NCBI GenBank assembly: GCA_002331565.1
Contig: DCZC01000168.1
Location: 1-31,036 of the forward strand
Length of the DNA: 31,036 nucleotides
Origin: Gemmatimonas sp. UBA2094
Lineage (GTDB): Bacteria > Gemmatimonadota > Gemmatimonadetes > Gemmatimonadales > Gemmatimonadaceae
Direction of reading: 5' to 3'
Part shown: piece after piece, positions 17,000 to 24,721 of the stretch
How positions within the stretch are numbered: position 1 is the stretch's first letter
How the letters are laid out: each line of letters opens with the position of its first letter
Position numbers and translations under genes: made by a program
The notes under the pieces: model-generated
What the model was told of the DNA's origin: nothing
What the model saw: only the letters and a program-made list of their open reading frames with translations
Database searches by the model: none

Positions 17000-17863
17000 T
17001 CAGAGGTCGCCGGTGACCCCGCGGAAGACCACGCGGCCCTCACCGCGTAACGTCGGCTTGACCCCTGCCGAGCCGGTGTCCGATCCCAAGGGACGCAGCT
17101 GGACCTCGAGGACCCGGCCCGAACTTGTCACGATCGGCACCGTGTCCGAGGTGACCTGTCCCCAGGATGCCAGCAGGGTTGCCGTCGCTACGGCGCCCGT
17201 GCCACAGGCGAGCGTCTCCCCTTCTACACCACGCTCGAAGGTCCGGTAGCGCCAACGTCCATCCGCCAGCCGGGAGACCCAGTTGACGTTCGCACCGGTC
17301 GGTCCCGCCGCCGTGTGCCACCGAAGCAGGGGGCCGCGTCCGGCCACGTCTACCGCTTCGGCGTCGTCGCACAAAATGACCAGATGCGGGATCCCGGCGA
17401 TTACGAAGCCGATGCGCTGCTCGCCGGCCTCGGGTTCGATGGCGCTCTCCGGGCGGATATCCGTGACCGGCTGAAAATCGATTTCTGGCAGGATGCCCTG
17501 GCCTGCCGGCCCACTCAGGCGGCTCGTGATGAGCCCAGCCCCCGTGGTCAGGCGCATGCCGTCAGCGGACGCCATGCCGAGCTGCGCCGACAGCGCGGTC
17601 GAACACAAGGTGGCATTTCCGCACAGATCGGCGGCCGTGCCGTCCTGATTGTAGAAGTGAATGACGACGTCGGCGCCACCGCTGGCCGGCTCGAGCACCA
17701 CCAGGCCGTCTGATCCTATCCCATTATATCTGTTGCAGATACGACGTATCGCCTCAGGTTCTGTGACAACGTCGAGTGGCACCTCACGCCCGTCGAAGAA
17801 GACGAAATCGTTGCCCGAGCCGGTCATCTTCGTGAACGGCAGTCCGCTCAGTGGCTTGGTCAT
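17000..17863 (-). CDS. dapF: Diaminopimelate epimerase (variant active-site signature)
   Basis: DapF converts LL- to meso-diaminopimelate for lysine and peptidoglycan. ATG 17863 gives 287 residues, starting MTKPLSGLPFTKMTGSGNDF, with the usual KM.GsGNDF opening. The two catalytic cysteines are at C81 (LCGNATLC) and C220 (ACGTGAVATA). The first differs from the common CGNGxRC signature: Gly is Ala and Arg is Leu. The rest of the fold (NGIGSDGLVVLEP, GIPHLV, GANVNWV, RTFERGVEGETLACG) is normal, so this is still probably DapF. The start overlaps the stop of the upstream GT2 gene (TGATG). It is the last gene of the - strand run and is followed by a terminator. Confidence 0.9.
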   Translation of the reverse strand: MTKPLSGLPFTKMTGSGNDFVFFDGREVPLDVVTEPEAIRRICNRYNGIGSDGLVVLEPASGGADVVIHFYNQDGTAADLCGNATLCSTALSAQLGMASADGMRLTTGAGLITSRLSGPAGQGILPEIDFQPVTDIRPESAIEPEAGEQRIGFVIAGIPHLVILCDDAEAVDVAGRGPLLRWHTAAGPTGANVNWVSRLADGRWRYRTFERGVEGETLACGTGAVATATLLASWGQVTSDTVPIVTSSGRVLEVQLRPLGSDTGSAGVKPTLRGEGRVVFRGVTGDL

Positions 17864-18627
17864 CAGTAGCGCCCGGTGATTCCCCACCAGCGGAGGCGCC
17901 ACACCATCCAGATGGCCTCTCGCACGATGCGCTTCGACATCTTCGAGTCGCCTTCCGTACGATCGTGGAAGACGATCGGAATCTCGGCGATGCGAAAACC
18001 GCGCTTCCACGCCCGGAAGCTCATCTCGATCTGGAACGCGTAGCCGTTCGAGCGTACCCGGTCGAGCGGAATCGCCGACAGCACCTCGCGGCGGAAGCAC
18101 TTGAAGCCGCCTGTCGCGTCACCGAGCCGAAGCCCCGTAATGGCACGGGCATAAATGTTGGCACCGTACGACAGGATGAGGCGGGTCATCGGCCAGTTGA
18201 CCACGGTCACCTTCCCGTCGCGGTAGCGCGACCCGAGGACGATATCGGCACCGTGGATGGCCGCCAGAAACTCCGGAAGGTGATTCGGGTCGTGCGAGAA
18301 GTCGGCGTCCATCTCGAAGACATACGCATAGTCGCGCTCCAGCGCCCAGCGGAAGCCGGCGAGGTAGGCCCTGCCGAGACCTTCCTTGCCGGCGCGGTGC
18401 AGCACGTGCACACGCGAATCGGCCGCCGCCAGCTCGTCTGCCAGTCGACCGGTGCCATCCGGCGAATTGTCATCGACGACCAGCACGTCGAGCCGCGGAT
18501 CCTGTTCGAGGATGCGCGGCACGATCCGGGTGATGTTGTCGCTTTCGTTGTACGTCGGCACGATCACCACCGCGCGTTCACCGAACGCGAGTGATCCCCG
18601 AGCCGGGGCTTTCATAACAGTCATCAT
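17863..18627 (-). CDS. Polyprenyl-phosphate glycosyltransferase, Dpm1-like GT2
   Basis: The protein likely transfers a sugar, often mannose, from a nucleotide sugar to polyprenyl phosphate at the inner membrane. The 254 residues lack transmembrane helices, as in soluble bacterial Dpm1-type enzymes. Motifs are PTYNESDN (24-31), DDNSPDGT (52-59), EMDADFSHDP (about 105-114, with the DxD at 107-109) and GSRYRDG. The C-terminal segment GGFKCFRREVL and the FxDRxxGxSKMS-like FHDRTEGDSKMSKRI are typical. Three ATGs lie near the start (18627, 18624, 18615); I use the first. The 108 bp upstream contain a G/C hairpin close to the start (18639-18661) and a 7-bp inverted repeat (18706-18733). Confidence 0.9.
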   Translation of the reverse strand: MMTVMKAPARGSLAFGERAVVIVPTYNESDNITRIVPRILEQDPRLDVLVVDDNSPDGTGRLADELAAADSRVHVLHRAGKEGLGRAYLAGFRWALERDYAYVFEMDADFSHDPNHLPEFLAAIHGADIVLGSRYRDGKVTVVNWPMTRLILSYGANIYARAITGLRLGDATGGFKCFRREVLSAIPLDRVRSNGYAFQIEMSFRAWKRGFRIAEIPIVFHDRTEGDSKMSKRIVREAIWMVWRLRWWGITGRY

Positions 18628-18735
18628 ACGATCGGTATGGGGGGCAGGCGAATTGCCCCATGCGGAAACATAGTGTGGATCGGCAAGGAGTTGCGCGCCG
18701 CCAGCGCTCCCGTGGCGTTCCGGAGTCGGGAGCCT

Positions 18736-19710
18736 TCACGGAGCGCCACGTGGCCGGTCCCGCTTGCCGCCGAGCCCGGCCCGCTGCGCGGGTGTCATGA
18801 GTAGCAGACCGACCAGCCCCGGGAGCACTTCCAGACTCGTGAGCCACACGCGCGAGGTCGCGCCGAGGATGGCCGCATCCCCCTGCCCCGCGGCGCCGCC
18901 GGCGATGAGCAGGGCACTGAGCGCCAGTTCCCGAAAGCCTATGCCACCGGGGGCGAACAACGCCAGAAAACCCACGAGGTATGACGCCGCGTAGATGGCG
19001 ATGTACAGCGTTGCGTTGGGGACGAGCGGGAGGACCCCTCGCGCGAAGCAGGCGAAGGCGAGCCCGTACCCGACCCAGGAGCACGTATTGAGCAGGGCCG
19101 CGAGCCAGACGTCGCGATTGCGCAGATGCTGCTCGGCGACCGGGAGCCCCCGCTTCAAGGCGTAGCGGTCGAGGATCGTTGGCAGAACGAACGGCAGCAG
19201 AATGACCCCGACGATGAATGCGAGGGCCGCAACCAACGAGACGCTCTGCAAGCCCGGCGAGACGGCGTCGAGGAACCGCCCACCGAACACGACCGCGACG
19301 CCGAAGCCGGCGCCGATATTCAAGAGCGTCCCCAGGATCGAAGCGCCGATCGCCGCGACTCCCGAGACGCCCTCGCGCGACGCGAGCAAACCCATGGCCC
19401 CGATCGACCACACCTTGCCGGGCACGTAACGCCCGAGATTGGAGACGGTCCAGATCTGGACGGCCCTCCCGTACGGCAACGAGCCACCCCACCCTGACAG
19501 CAGTAACCGCCAACTTTGTACGAGCATCGCGTAGGTGCCCAGGACCAGCGCGCTGGCGGCAAGAATCCACCCCCAACGGATGTGCAACGTCCGGGCGGCT
19601 CGCTCGACTTCTCCCCATTGCCGGTACAGCACCCACCCGATGAAGCCGAAGGTGAGGCTCAGCAGCAGCGCCCGCACCATGGGCGAGCGCATCACGCGCG
19701 CGACGTTCAT
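18736..19710 (-). CDS. Flippase-like integral membrane protein (UPF0104 / LPG-synthase TM family)
   Basis: The product is a polytopic membrane protein of 324 residues with about eight hydrophobic segments, of the lysylphosphatidylglycerol synthase transmembrane / AglD-like family. ATG 19710 (MNVARVMRSPMVRALLLSL) is chosen because it overlaps the GT4 stop (ATGA). Longer in-frame versions begin with an arginine-rich, non-coding-like stretch. Conserved patches are NLGRYVPGKVWSIGAMGLLA and the late FAPGGIGFRELALSALL, both typical of this family. These proteins often sit beside Dpm1-like glycosyltransferases and are proposed to move or use lipid-linked sugars. The substrate here is unknown. No soluble MprF aminoacyl-transfer domain is present. 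Confidence 0.85.
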   Translation of the reverse strand: MNVARVMRSPMVRALLLSLTFGFIGWVLYRQWGEVERAARTLHIRWGWILAASALVLGTYAMLVQSWRLLLSGWGGSLPYGRAVQIWTVSNLGRYVPGKVWSIGAMGLLASREGVSGVAAIGASILGTLLNIGAGFGVAVVFGGRFLDAVSPGLQSVSLVAALAFIVGVILLPFVLPTILDRYALKRGLPVAEQHLRNRDVWLAALLNTCSWVGYGLAFACFARGVLPLVPNATLYIAIYAASYLVGFLALFAPGGIGFRELALSALLIAGGAAGQGDAAILGATSRVWLTSLEVLPGLVGLLLMTPAQRAGLGGKRDRPRGAP

Positions 19711-20924
19711 GGGCGCCGTGCCCCGAGGCCGGCAGCATTGGCATACAGCGCCAGATATCGGCGCGCGACGGCGACCGGCGCGAAACGCGCCTGCATCTCG
19801 GCTCGTGCGCAAGACCCGAGGCGCTCGACAGTGCGGTCGTCGGCCGTGACACGCGCGATTGCCTCGGCGAGCGCGCCGATATCGCCGCACGGGACCAGCG
19901 TGCCACCATGCTCAGGGCGTACCACGTCCAACAGGCCGCCATCAGCGTAGGCCACCACCGGAGTGGCGCAGAGTTGGGCCTCCACGGCTACGAGGCCCAG
20001 TCCCTCTCCCCGTGACGGCATGATCACGGCACGGGCTCCGCGGTAGAGCGGAACCAGCGCGCCTTGCGGCAGCAGGCCGCGCCACTGGATGCGCGGAGCG
20101 ACGTGCAGGGTCGCGGCGAGCGCCTGGAGCGCCTCACGATCCGGGCCGTCGCCTACCACCACGAGCGTGTGATTCGCGAGCGCCGGCAAGGCGAGGGCCC
20201 GAAGCAGGTCTGCCAATCCTTTCTGCGCATTCAGCCGGCCGACGAAGAGCACCCCCTCCCGCTGCCCGTCGGCGCCGGCGACCGCCGGAAGTGCATCGAA
20301 ATGGCGGACATCGACCGGCATAGGGGCCACCTCGATGTCACCAGCGGGCGCGAGGCGGTGCGCCAGGTCGGCCAACCAGCCGGACACGGCGGTGCGGATG
20401 ACCGCTTCGCCGAGTACCGCTCGCATGACGGGATGAACGACGGGCTTGTTTTCGGCGAGTCGCACGTCGGAGCCGTGCATGGTCAGCACCCGTGCAGGAT
20501 CACCGGCGCGCGAGGTTTTGAGCAGCGCGAGTCCCGACGGGAACCACCAGTGAACGTGCACCACATCGAACGGATCGCCGCTCCGGCGTGCGTGGTCGAG
20601 GCAACGCCGCACGTGGCGTCGCGTGGCGGCCAGCAACTGCAGGAGGGCCAGGCGGCCGCTCCACGAGCCGGCGACCGTTTCAGCCATCGTACCGGTGTAG
20701 GCGAGGGTCATGCGCGCGTCGCTGGCGTAGCGCACGCGATCGATCCGGACGCCTTCCAGCGTGTCACTGGCCGGGAGTCCGGAGGCGCCCGGCGCGACGA
20801 TGTGGACGCGGGCCCCCTGCTCCTGCAGCGCCACCGCGAGCCGCAGAACGAACGAGCCCGCGGCGTCCCCCTCGTGCCGTGGGACATTGTGCGTCACGAA
20901 GAGGATCCGGGGCGCGTGTGGCAC
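19707..20924 (-). CDS. GT4-family glycosyltransferase
   Basis: This is a retaining, nucleotide-sugar-dependent glycosyltransferase with a GT-B fold. I place the start at GTG 20924 (405 aa, MPHAPRILFVTHNVPRHEGD), because the in-frame sequence before it runs through the upstream GT2 gene and is arginine-rich. The N-terminal domain has VVHVHWWFPSGLALL and TMHGSDVR. The C-terminal domain has LFVGRLNAQKGLADLL, VVVGDGPDREAL and MPSRGEGLGLVAVEAQ, with the E-x7-E donor-site motif. It resembles exopolysaccharide and lipopolysaccharide mannosyl- or glucosyltransferases. BshA is a member of the same family, but the N-terminal pattern here does not match what I recall of BshA. It lies 17 bp after the GT2 gene and overlaps the flippase-like gene. 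Confidence 0.88.
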   Translation of the reverse strand: MPHAPRILFVTHNVPRHEGDAAGSFVLRLAVALQEQGARVHIVAPGASGLPASDTLEGVRIDRVRYASDARMTLAYTGTMAETVAGSWSGRLALLQLLAATRRHVRRCLDHARRSGDPFDVVHVHWWFPSGLALLKTSRAGDPARVLTMHGSDVRLAENKPVVHPVMRAVLGEAVIRTAVSGWLADLAHRLAPAGDIEVAPMPVDVRHFDALPAVAGADGQREGVLFVGRLNAQKGLADLLRALALPALANHTLVVVGDGPDREALQALAATLHVAPRIQWRGLLPQGALVPLYRGARAVIMPSRGEGLGLVAVEAQLCATPVVAYADGGLLDVVRPEHGGTLVPCGDIGALAEAIARVTADDRTVERLGSCARAEMQARFAPVAVARRYLALYANAAGLGARRP

Positions 20925-20941
20925 GCGAGCGGGCGCGATCG

Positions 20942-21973
20942 TCAGGCCGGTTCGCGCGCGGCGTCGCGCGTCGCCCCTTGTTCCTCGGCTTCCATCTGCA
21001 TGGCGGTCAGTTCGCCAAGTTCGCGGCGCATCTCGCGCACCTCGGAGCGCTGCTGCGCGATCTGCTCGCCGAGCAAGCCGGTTGCGAAGAAGACGGAGCC
21101 GAGCACGAGACACGTCTGAATGACCGTCCACGCCCACCGCTGTCCGTCTCCGGTCACGAGCAGCCACGCGAGGGCCCCGAGTCCGGCGAGAACGCCGATG
21201 GTAAACAGCGCCGCACCCAGCATGCCGAATGCCAGCAGGGGCTTCTGGCCGAACCGCAGTTCGAACCAGACGGCCACCATATCCAGCACGCCGATGGGAA
21301 TTCGGGACAGGCCGAATTTCGAGCGACCCGAATGGCGCGGATAGAGCGGAATGGGTACTTCGGTGACCGTGAACCCCTGAGCCGCCGCCATCACGATCAT
21401 GTAGCGATGGAAATCGGGGCGCATGGGAAGCGCGGCCATAATTTCGCGGCGGTAGGCCTTCACGTTGTTGAGATCGCGTACCGGCACGTGGAAGAGCGAC
21501 CGGCTCAATCCGTTGTAGATGCGGGACACGAACGCCTTCTCGTACTTGCCCTGCTTGAAGCCGGTGACCATGTCCGACTCACCGGCAAGGATGGGCCCCA
21601 CCAGGCTCGGAATATCCTCGGGCTTGAACTGCAGGTCGGCGGGGTAAAACACCAGGATCTGCCCGCGCGCGTGCAGGTAGCCGGTGCGCAGCGCCTCGGC
21701 GATTCCGCGCTGCGCCCGGTGTCGTACCGGATGCAGAAACGGAAAGCGCGCCCGCAGCTCCTGCAGCAGCGCCCAGCTGCCGTCGGCGGATCCGTCGTCG
21801 ACCACGACGATCTCGTAGCTCGCCTGTTGAGCGCGGATCATGTCGGCGCAGAGCTCGACGAAGAGCGCGAGGTTACCGGCTTCGTCCTTGGCCGGGACGA
21901 GCACGCTGACGTCCACGGCCGGTCGATCGGCCGGGCGCGGCGCAACGTGGAGGGGACGGGTGCTCACAGCCAT
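20942..21973 (-). CDS. GT2 glycosyltransferase with two C-terminal membrane helices (GtrB/ArnC-like)
   Basis: The protein has 343 residues. The GT-A domain shows SVLVPAKDEAGNL (about 23-35), VVVDDGSADGS (56-66) and YPADLQ (110-115), in place of the usual DADLQ. Then come NNVKAYRREI and PLYPRHSGRSKFG. Two transmembrane segments (about 246-273 and 281-303) and a short coiled-coil tail (about 303-332) complete it. This is the layout of polyprenyl-phosphate glucosyl- or aminoarabinosyltransferases such as GtrB and ArnC. It probably loads a sugar onto undecaprenyl phosphate for envelope modification. The gene follows rpoN by 55 bp, and the sugar is unknown. Confidence 0.88.
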   Translation of the reverse strand: MAVSTRPLHVAPRPADRPAVDVSVLVPAKDEAGNLALFVELCADMIRAQQASYEIVVVDDGSADGSWALLQELRARFPFLHPVRHRAQRGIAEALRTGYLHARGQILVFYPADLQFKPEDIPSLVGPILAGESDMVTGFKQGKYEKAFVSRIYNGLSRSLFHVPVRDLNNVKAYRREIMAALPMRPDFHRYMIVMAAAQGFTVTEVPIPLYPRHSGRSKFGLSRIPIGVLDMVAVWFELRFGQKPLLAFGMLGAALFTIGVLAGLGALAWLLVTGDGQRWAWTVIQTCLVLGSVFFATGLLGEQIAQQRSEVREMRRELGELTAMQMEAEEQGATRDAAREPA

Positions 21974-22028
21974 GCGGAGGGGGCGATTTCAATGAGCGGA
22001 AACGTACGGAGCGACGGGCAACCCGACC

Positions 22029-23525
22029 TCACACGCGCTTGCGCATGCGGGTGGGCAGCACACCCAACTGGTCACGGTACTTGGCCACAGTGCGCCGCGC
22101 AATCTGTACACCGGTTTGCTGCAGAATCTCGACGATCGCCTGGTCGGTGAGCGGGTTCTTGGGATCCTCCCCGGCCACCAGCTTCTCGATCTGATCCTTG
22201 ATGCCACGGGCGGAGACGTCGTCACCGTCGGCGGTGGACAGCCCCGATGAGAAGAAGAACTTGAGCGGGAGCACGCCGCGGGGCGTCTGCACGAATTTTT
22301 CGTTGGTCACACGGCTTACGGTGGACTCGTGCATGCCCACGGCTTCGGCCACTTCGCGCAGCGTCAGCGGCTTGAGGGCCTGCACTCCGCGCTCGAAGAA
22401 TTCACGCTGACGGTCGATGATGTAGTGCATCACCTTGAGCATCGTCTGTCGCCGCTGCTCGATGGCCTGAATCATCCAGTTCGCCGAATTGAGCTTGCTG
22501 GCGATGAAGTCCTTGCTCTCGGCATCGAAGCGCTTCTTGTCGCGGGCGATGTCCTGATAGGCGCGCGACAGCTTGAGGCGCGGCAGGTTGCCGTCGTTCA
22601 GGAAGATGTGATAGTCCCCGTCGATCTTCTCGACGACGAGGTCAGGAATGATATAATTGTCACTCCCCGCGCTGAAGCGGAGCCCCGGCTTGGGATCGAG
22701 CTTGGCGATCTCGTCGGCTGCCCCCTGCACCGCCTGCGCACTGATCCCGTATCGCTTGGCGAGTTCGCTCCAACGGTGCGCGATGAGTTCCTCGAACGCC
22801 TCTTCGACCAGCCGATAGGCCAGTGAGGCTCGATGGCCGGCCGCCCGCAACTGCAGTAGCAGACATTCCCGGAGATCGCGTGCGCCCACGCCGGGAGGAT
22901 CGAGCTCCTGTATGATCTGCAGCATGCCGAGCATTTCCGCGTCGGAGAAGAGCGGCACATCGGCATCTATGTCACGTTCGTCCGCTTCCCCTTCAAGCAC
23001 CTCGTTCACTCCGCGCTGGATCTCGTCCAGCGGACACGCCAGATAGCCGTCGTCGTTGATGTTGCCAACGAACTCGTCGGCGAGGAGCGTCTGCCTCGGC
23101 GAAAGGTCGAGCAGCGACAGCTGTTCCGTGAGATGGTCGGAAAGATCCCTGGTGTCGACGGTGACCGGTTCGAAAAATTCACGCTGCTCGTGCTCTTCGC
23201 GCTGACCGCCGGTTTCGAAGCCGTCGAGCAGGACGGCCTCCCAATCGACCTCGTCGTCGCCGCTCTTCTCGGGCTCCGGCTCGGCCGATGCTTCCGGCTC
23301 CGTCAGGTCTTGCGCCTCGGCGCTGGCCTCGTTGGCGTCCGTCGAATCCTCGTCCTCGTCCTCGGGTTCGACGAGTTCGAGGAACGGATTCGTCAACAGT
23401 TCCTGCTTGAGATGCTGCTGCAGATCGAGAAGCGGCATGTGCAGGAGGTCCATCGCCTGATAGAGGCGCGGATTGACCTTGAGTTCCTGCCGGAGCCCCG
23501 CGTTCTGTTGCAGCCCGGTCTTCAT
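22029..23525 (-). CDS. rpoN: RNA polymerase sigma-54 factor
   Basis: RpoN directs transcription from -24/-12 promoters with the help of AAA+ activators. The 498 residues show all regions. Region I is Gln/Leu-rich ([20 protein letters not shown], then LLHMPLLDLQQHLKQEL). Region II is a long acidic stretch (about 50-97). The core-binding domain has AVGMHESTVSRVTNEKFVQTPRG in its helix-turn-helix. The RpoN box ARRTVAKYRD is at 476-485. The gene sits directly after lptB with a TGATG overlap, a pairing also known in Proteobacteria (lptB-rpoN). No hpf or ptsN follows. No -24/-12 promoter was identified in the window by eye. Confidence 0.97.
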   Translation of the reverse strand: MKTGLQQNAGLRQELKVNPRLYQAMDLLHMPLLDLQQHLKQELLTNPFLELVEPEDEDEDSTDANEASAEAQDLTEPEASAEPEPEKSGDDEVDWEAVLLDGFETGGQREEHEQREFFEPVTVDTRDLSDHLTEQLSLLDLSPRQTLLADEFVGNINDDGYLACPLDEIQRGVNEVLEGEADERDIDADVPLFSDAEMLGMLQIIQELDPPGVGARDLRECLLLQLRAAGHRASLAYRLVEEAFEELIAHRWSELAKRYGISAQAVQGAADEIAKLDPKPGLRFSAGSDNYIIPDLVVEKIDGDYHIFLNDGNLPRLKLSRAYQDIARDKKRFDAESKDFIASKLNSANWMIQAIEQRRQTMLKVMHYIIDRQREFFERGVQALKPLTLREVAEAVGMHESTVSRVTNEKFVQTPRGVLPLKFFFSSGLSTADGDDVSARGIKDQIEKLVAGEDPKNPLTDQAIVEILQQTGVQIARRTVAKYRDQLGVLPTRMRKRV

Positions 23526-24721
23526 CAGGCCCGCACTCCTTCATCGGCTTCTGCGAAGCGCGCACGGAGCCGGGCCGAGAGTGTCGGGCCGAGATAGATC
23601 TCCGCCACCGTGTCGTCGAATACGAGTTCGCGAACGGTTCCGGAGACTTTCACGACCCCGTCGTACATGATGTACGCGCGGTCGACGATGTCGAGCGTCT
23701 GCTCGACGTTGTGATCGCTGATGAGCACGCCGATGCCACGGTGGCGGAGCCCAGCCACGATCTGCTGGATGTCGTGGACCGCAATGGGGTCGACACCGGC
23801 GAACGGTTCGTCGAGCATCATGAACTTCGGCTGCGTAACGAGCGCGCGCGTGATTTCGAGGCGGCGACGCTCGCCACCGGAGAGCTGATACGCGCGACTG
23901 TTCCGCAGATGCTTGATACTCAGTTCGTCGAGCAGCATTTCGAGCCGTTCCTTGCGTTCCGCCGCCGAGAGGTCGAGCGTTTCGAGGATTGCCAGAATGT
24001 TCTGCTCTACGGTGAGTTTGCGGAAGACGGACGGCTCCTGCGACAGATACCCGATGCCCTGACGAGCCCGCTCGTACATCGGTATCTTGGTGATGTCGCC
24101 GCCGTCCAGCTTGATGGCGCCTGTCTGGGGGGCAATGAGCCCCACCAGCATGTAGAACGTGGTGGTCTTGCCGGCACCGTTTGGCCCGAGCAGCCCCACG
24201 ATCTCGCCCTGCGCCACCCGCACCGAGACGTCGTTCACCACCCGACGGCCGCGGTACACCTTTACCAGACTGTCGGCCGAAAGGACGGACGCGTCGGTAA
24301 GCGCCGCCGGCTGGCTCGTGCCGGTTACGACGCGATGTTCACCGGTGGCACGCATATCTCGGGCCAGATCGGCACGGACGTCCTGAAGGGCCGTCCACAG
24401 CGCCGGGACGACCTGCACGGTGGCGTCGGCGGAATCGCCACCGGCGAGCGGCTGGATGACACCACTCGCCGCCAGCCGGGGCAGCAGGGCCGCTGCCAAA
24501 TGGTTACGGACCTCGTCGGGCGCAAGGGCGCGGCCTTCGCTGTTCCCCTCGATGAACCGTCGGGCGAGGAGTTGCATTGGTACGGCGCCCGTCATATCGG
24601 CACCATCCAAGATGGCGCCCATCACGATGGCCAGCGACCGGTCGCCATGCACGGCGCGCTCCACCATCGACGTCGCGTCGGTGGTGGTGGCAGTCGTACT
24701 GGAAGCAGACGGTTCAGTCAT
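23525..24721 (-). CDS. lptB: LPS export ABC transporter ATPase LptB with N-terminal extension
   Basis: LptB powers LPS extraction from the inner membrane as part of LptB2FGC. The ABC core covers about residues 144-388: Walker A GPNGAGKT (179-186), Q-loop Q228, signature LSGGE (280-284), Walker B MMLDEP (301-306) and H337. The segments [17 protein letters not shown] and [11 protein letters not shown] are typical of LptB. The unusual part is residues 1-143. Normal LptB is about 240 residues and starts near the core. The ATG at 24721 overlaps the lptA stop (ATGA), and codons in the extension have the GC-rich third positions of the rest of the gene, so I consider it translated. A later start at about residue 123 is the alternative. 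Confidence 0.93.
   Translation of the reverse strand: MTEPSASSTTATTTDATSMVERAVHGDRSLAIVMGAILDGADMTGAVPMQLLARRFIEGNSEGRALAPDEVRNHLAAALLPRLAASGVIQPLAGGDSADATVQVVPALWTALQDVRADLARDMRATGEHRVVTGTSQPAALTDASVLSADSLVKVYRGRRVVNDVSVRVAQGEIVGLLGPNGAGKTTTFYMLVGLIAPQTGAIKLDGGDITKIPMYERARQGIGYLSQEPSVFRKLTVEQNILAILETLDLSAAERKERLEMLLDELSIKHLRNSRAYQLSGGERRRLEITRALVTQPKFMMLDEPFAGVDPIAVHDIQQIVAGLRHRGIGVLISDHNVEQTLDIVDRAYIMYDGVVKVSGTVRELVFDDTVAEIYLGPTLSARLRARFAEADEGVRA

Noticed and set aside
19707..20924. The GT4 gene as bshA, pairing with bshC
   Set aside because: Its N-terminal pattern (HVHWWFPSG, HGSD) fits polysaccharide glycosyltransferases, and it sits in an envelope cassette 15 kb away from bshC.
20925..21167. 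An 81-codon N-terminal extension of the GT4 gene
   Set aside because: It overlaps the end of the GT2 gene in another frame and is arginine-rich. The conserved GT4 start (RILFVTHN) lies just after GTG 20924.
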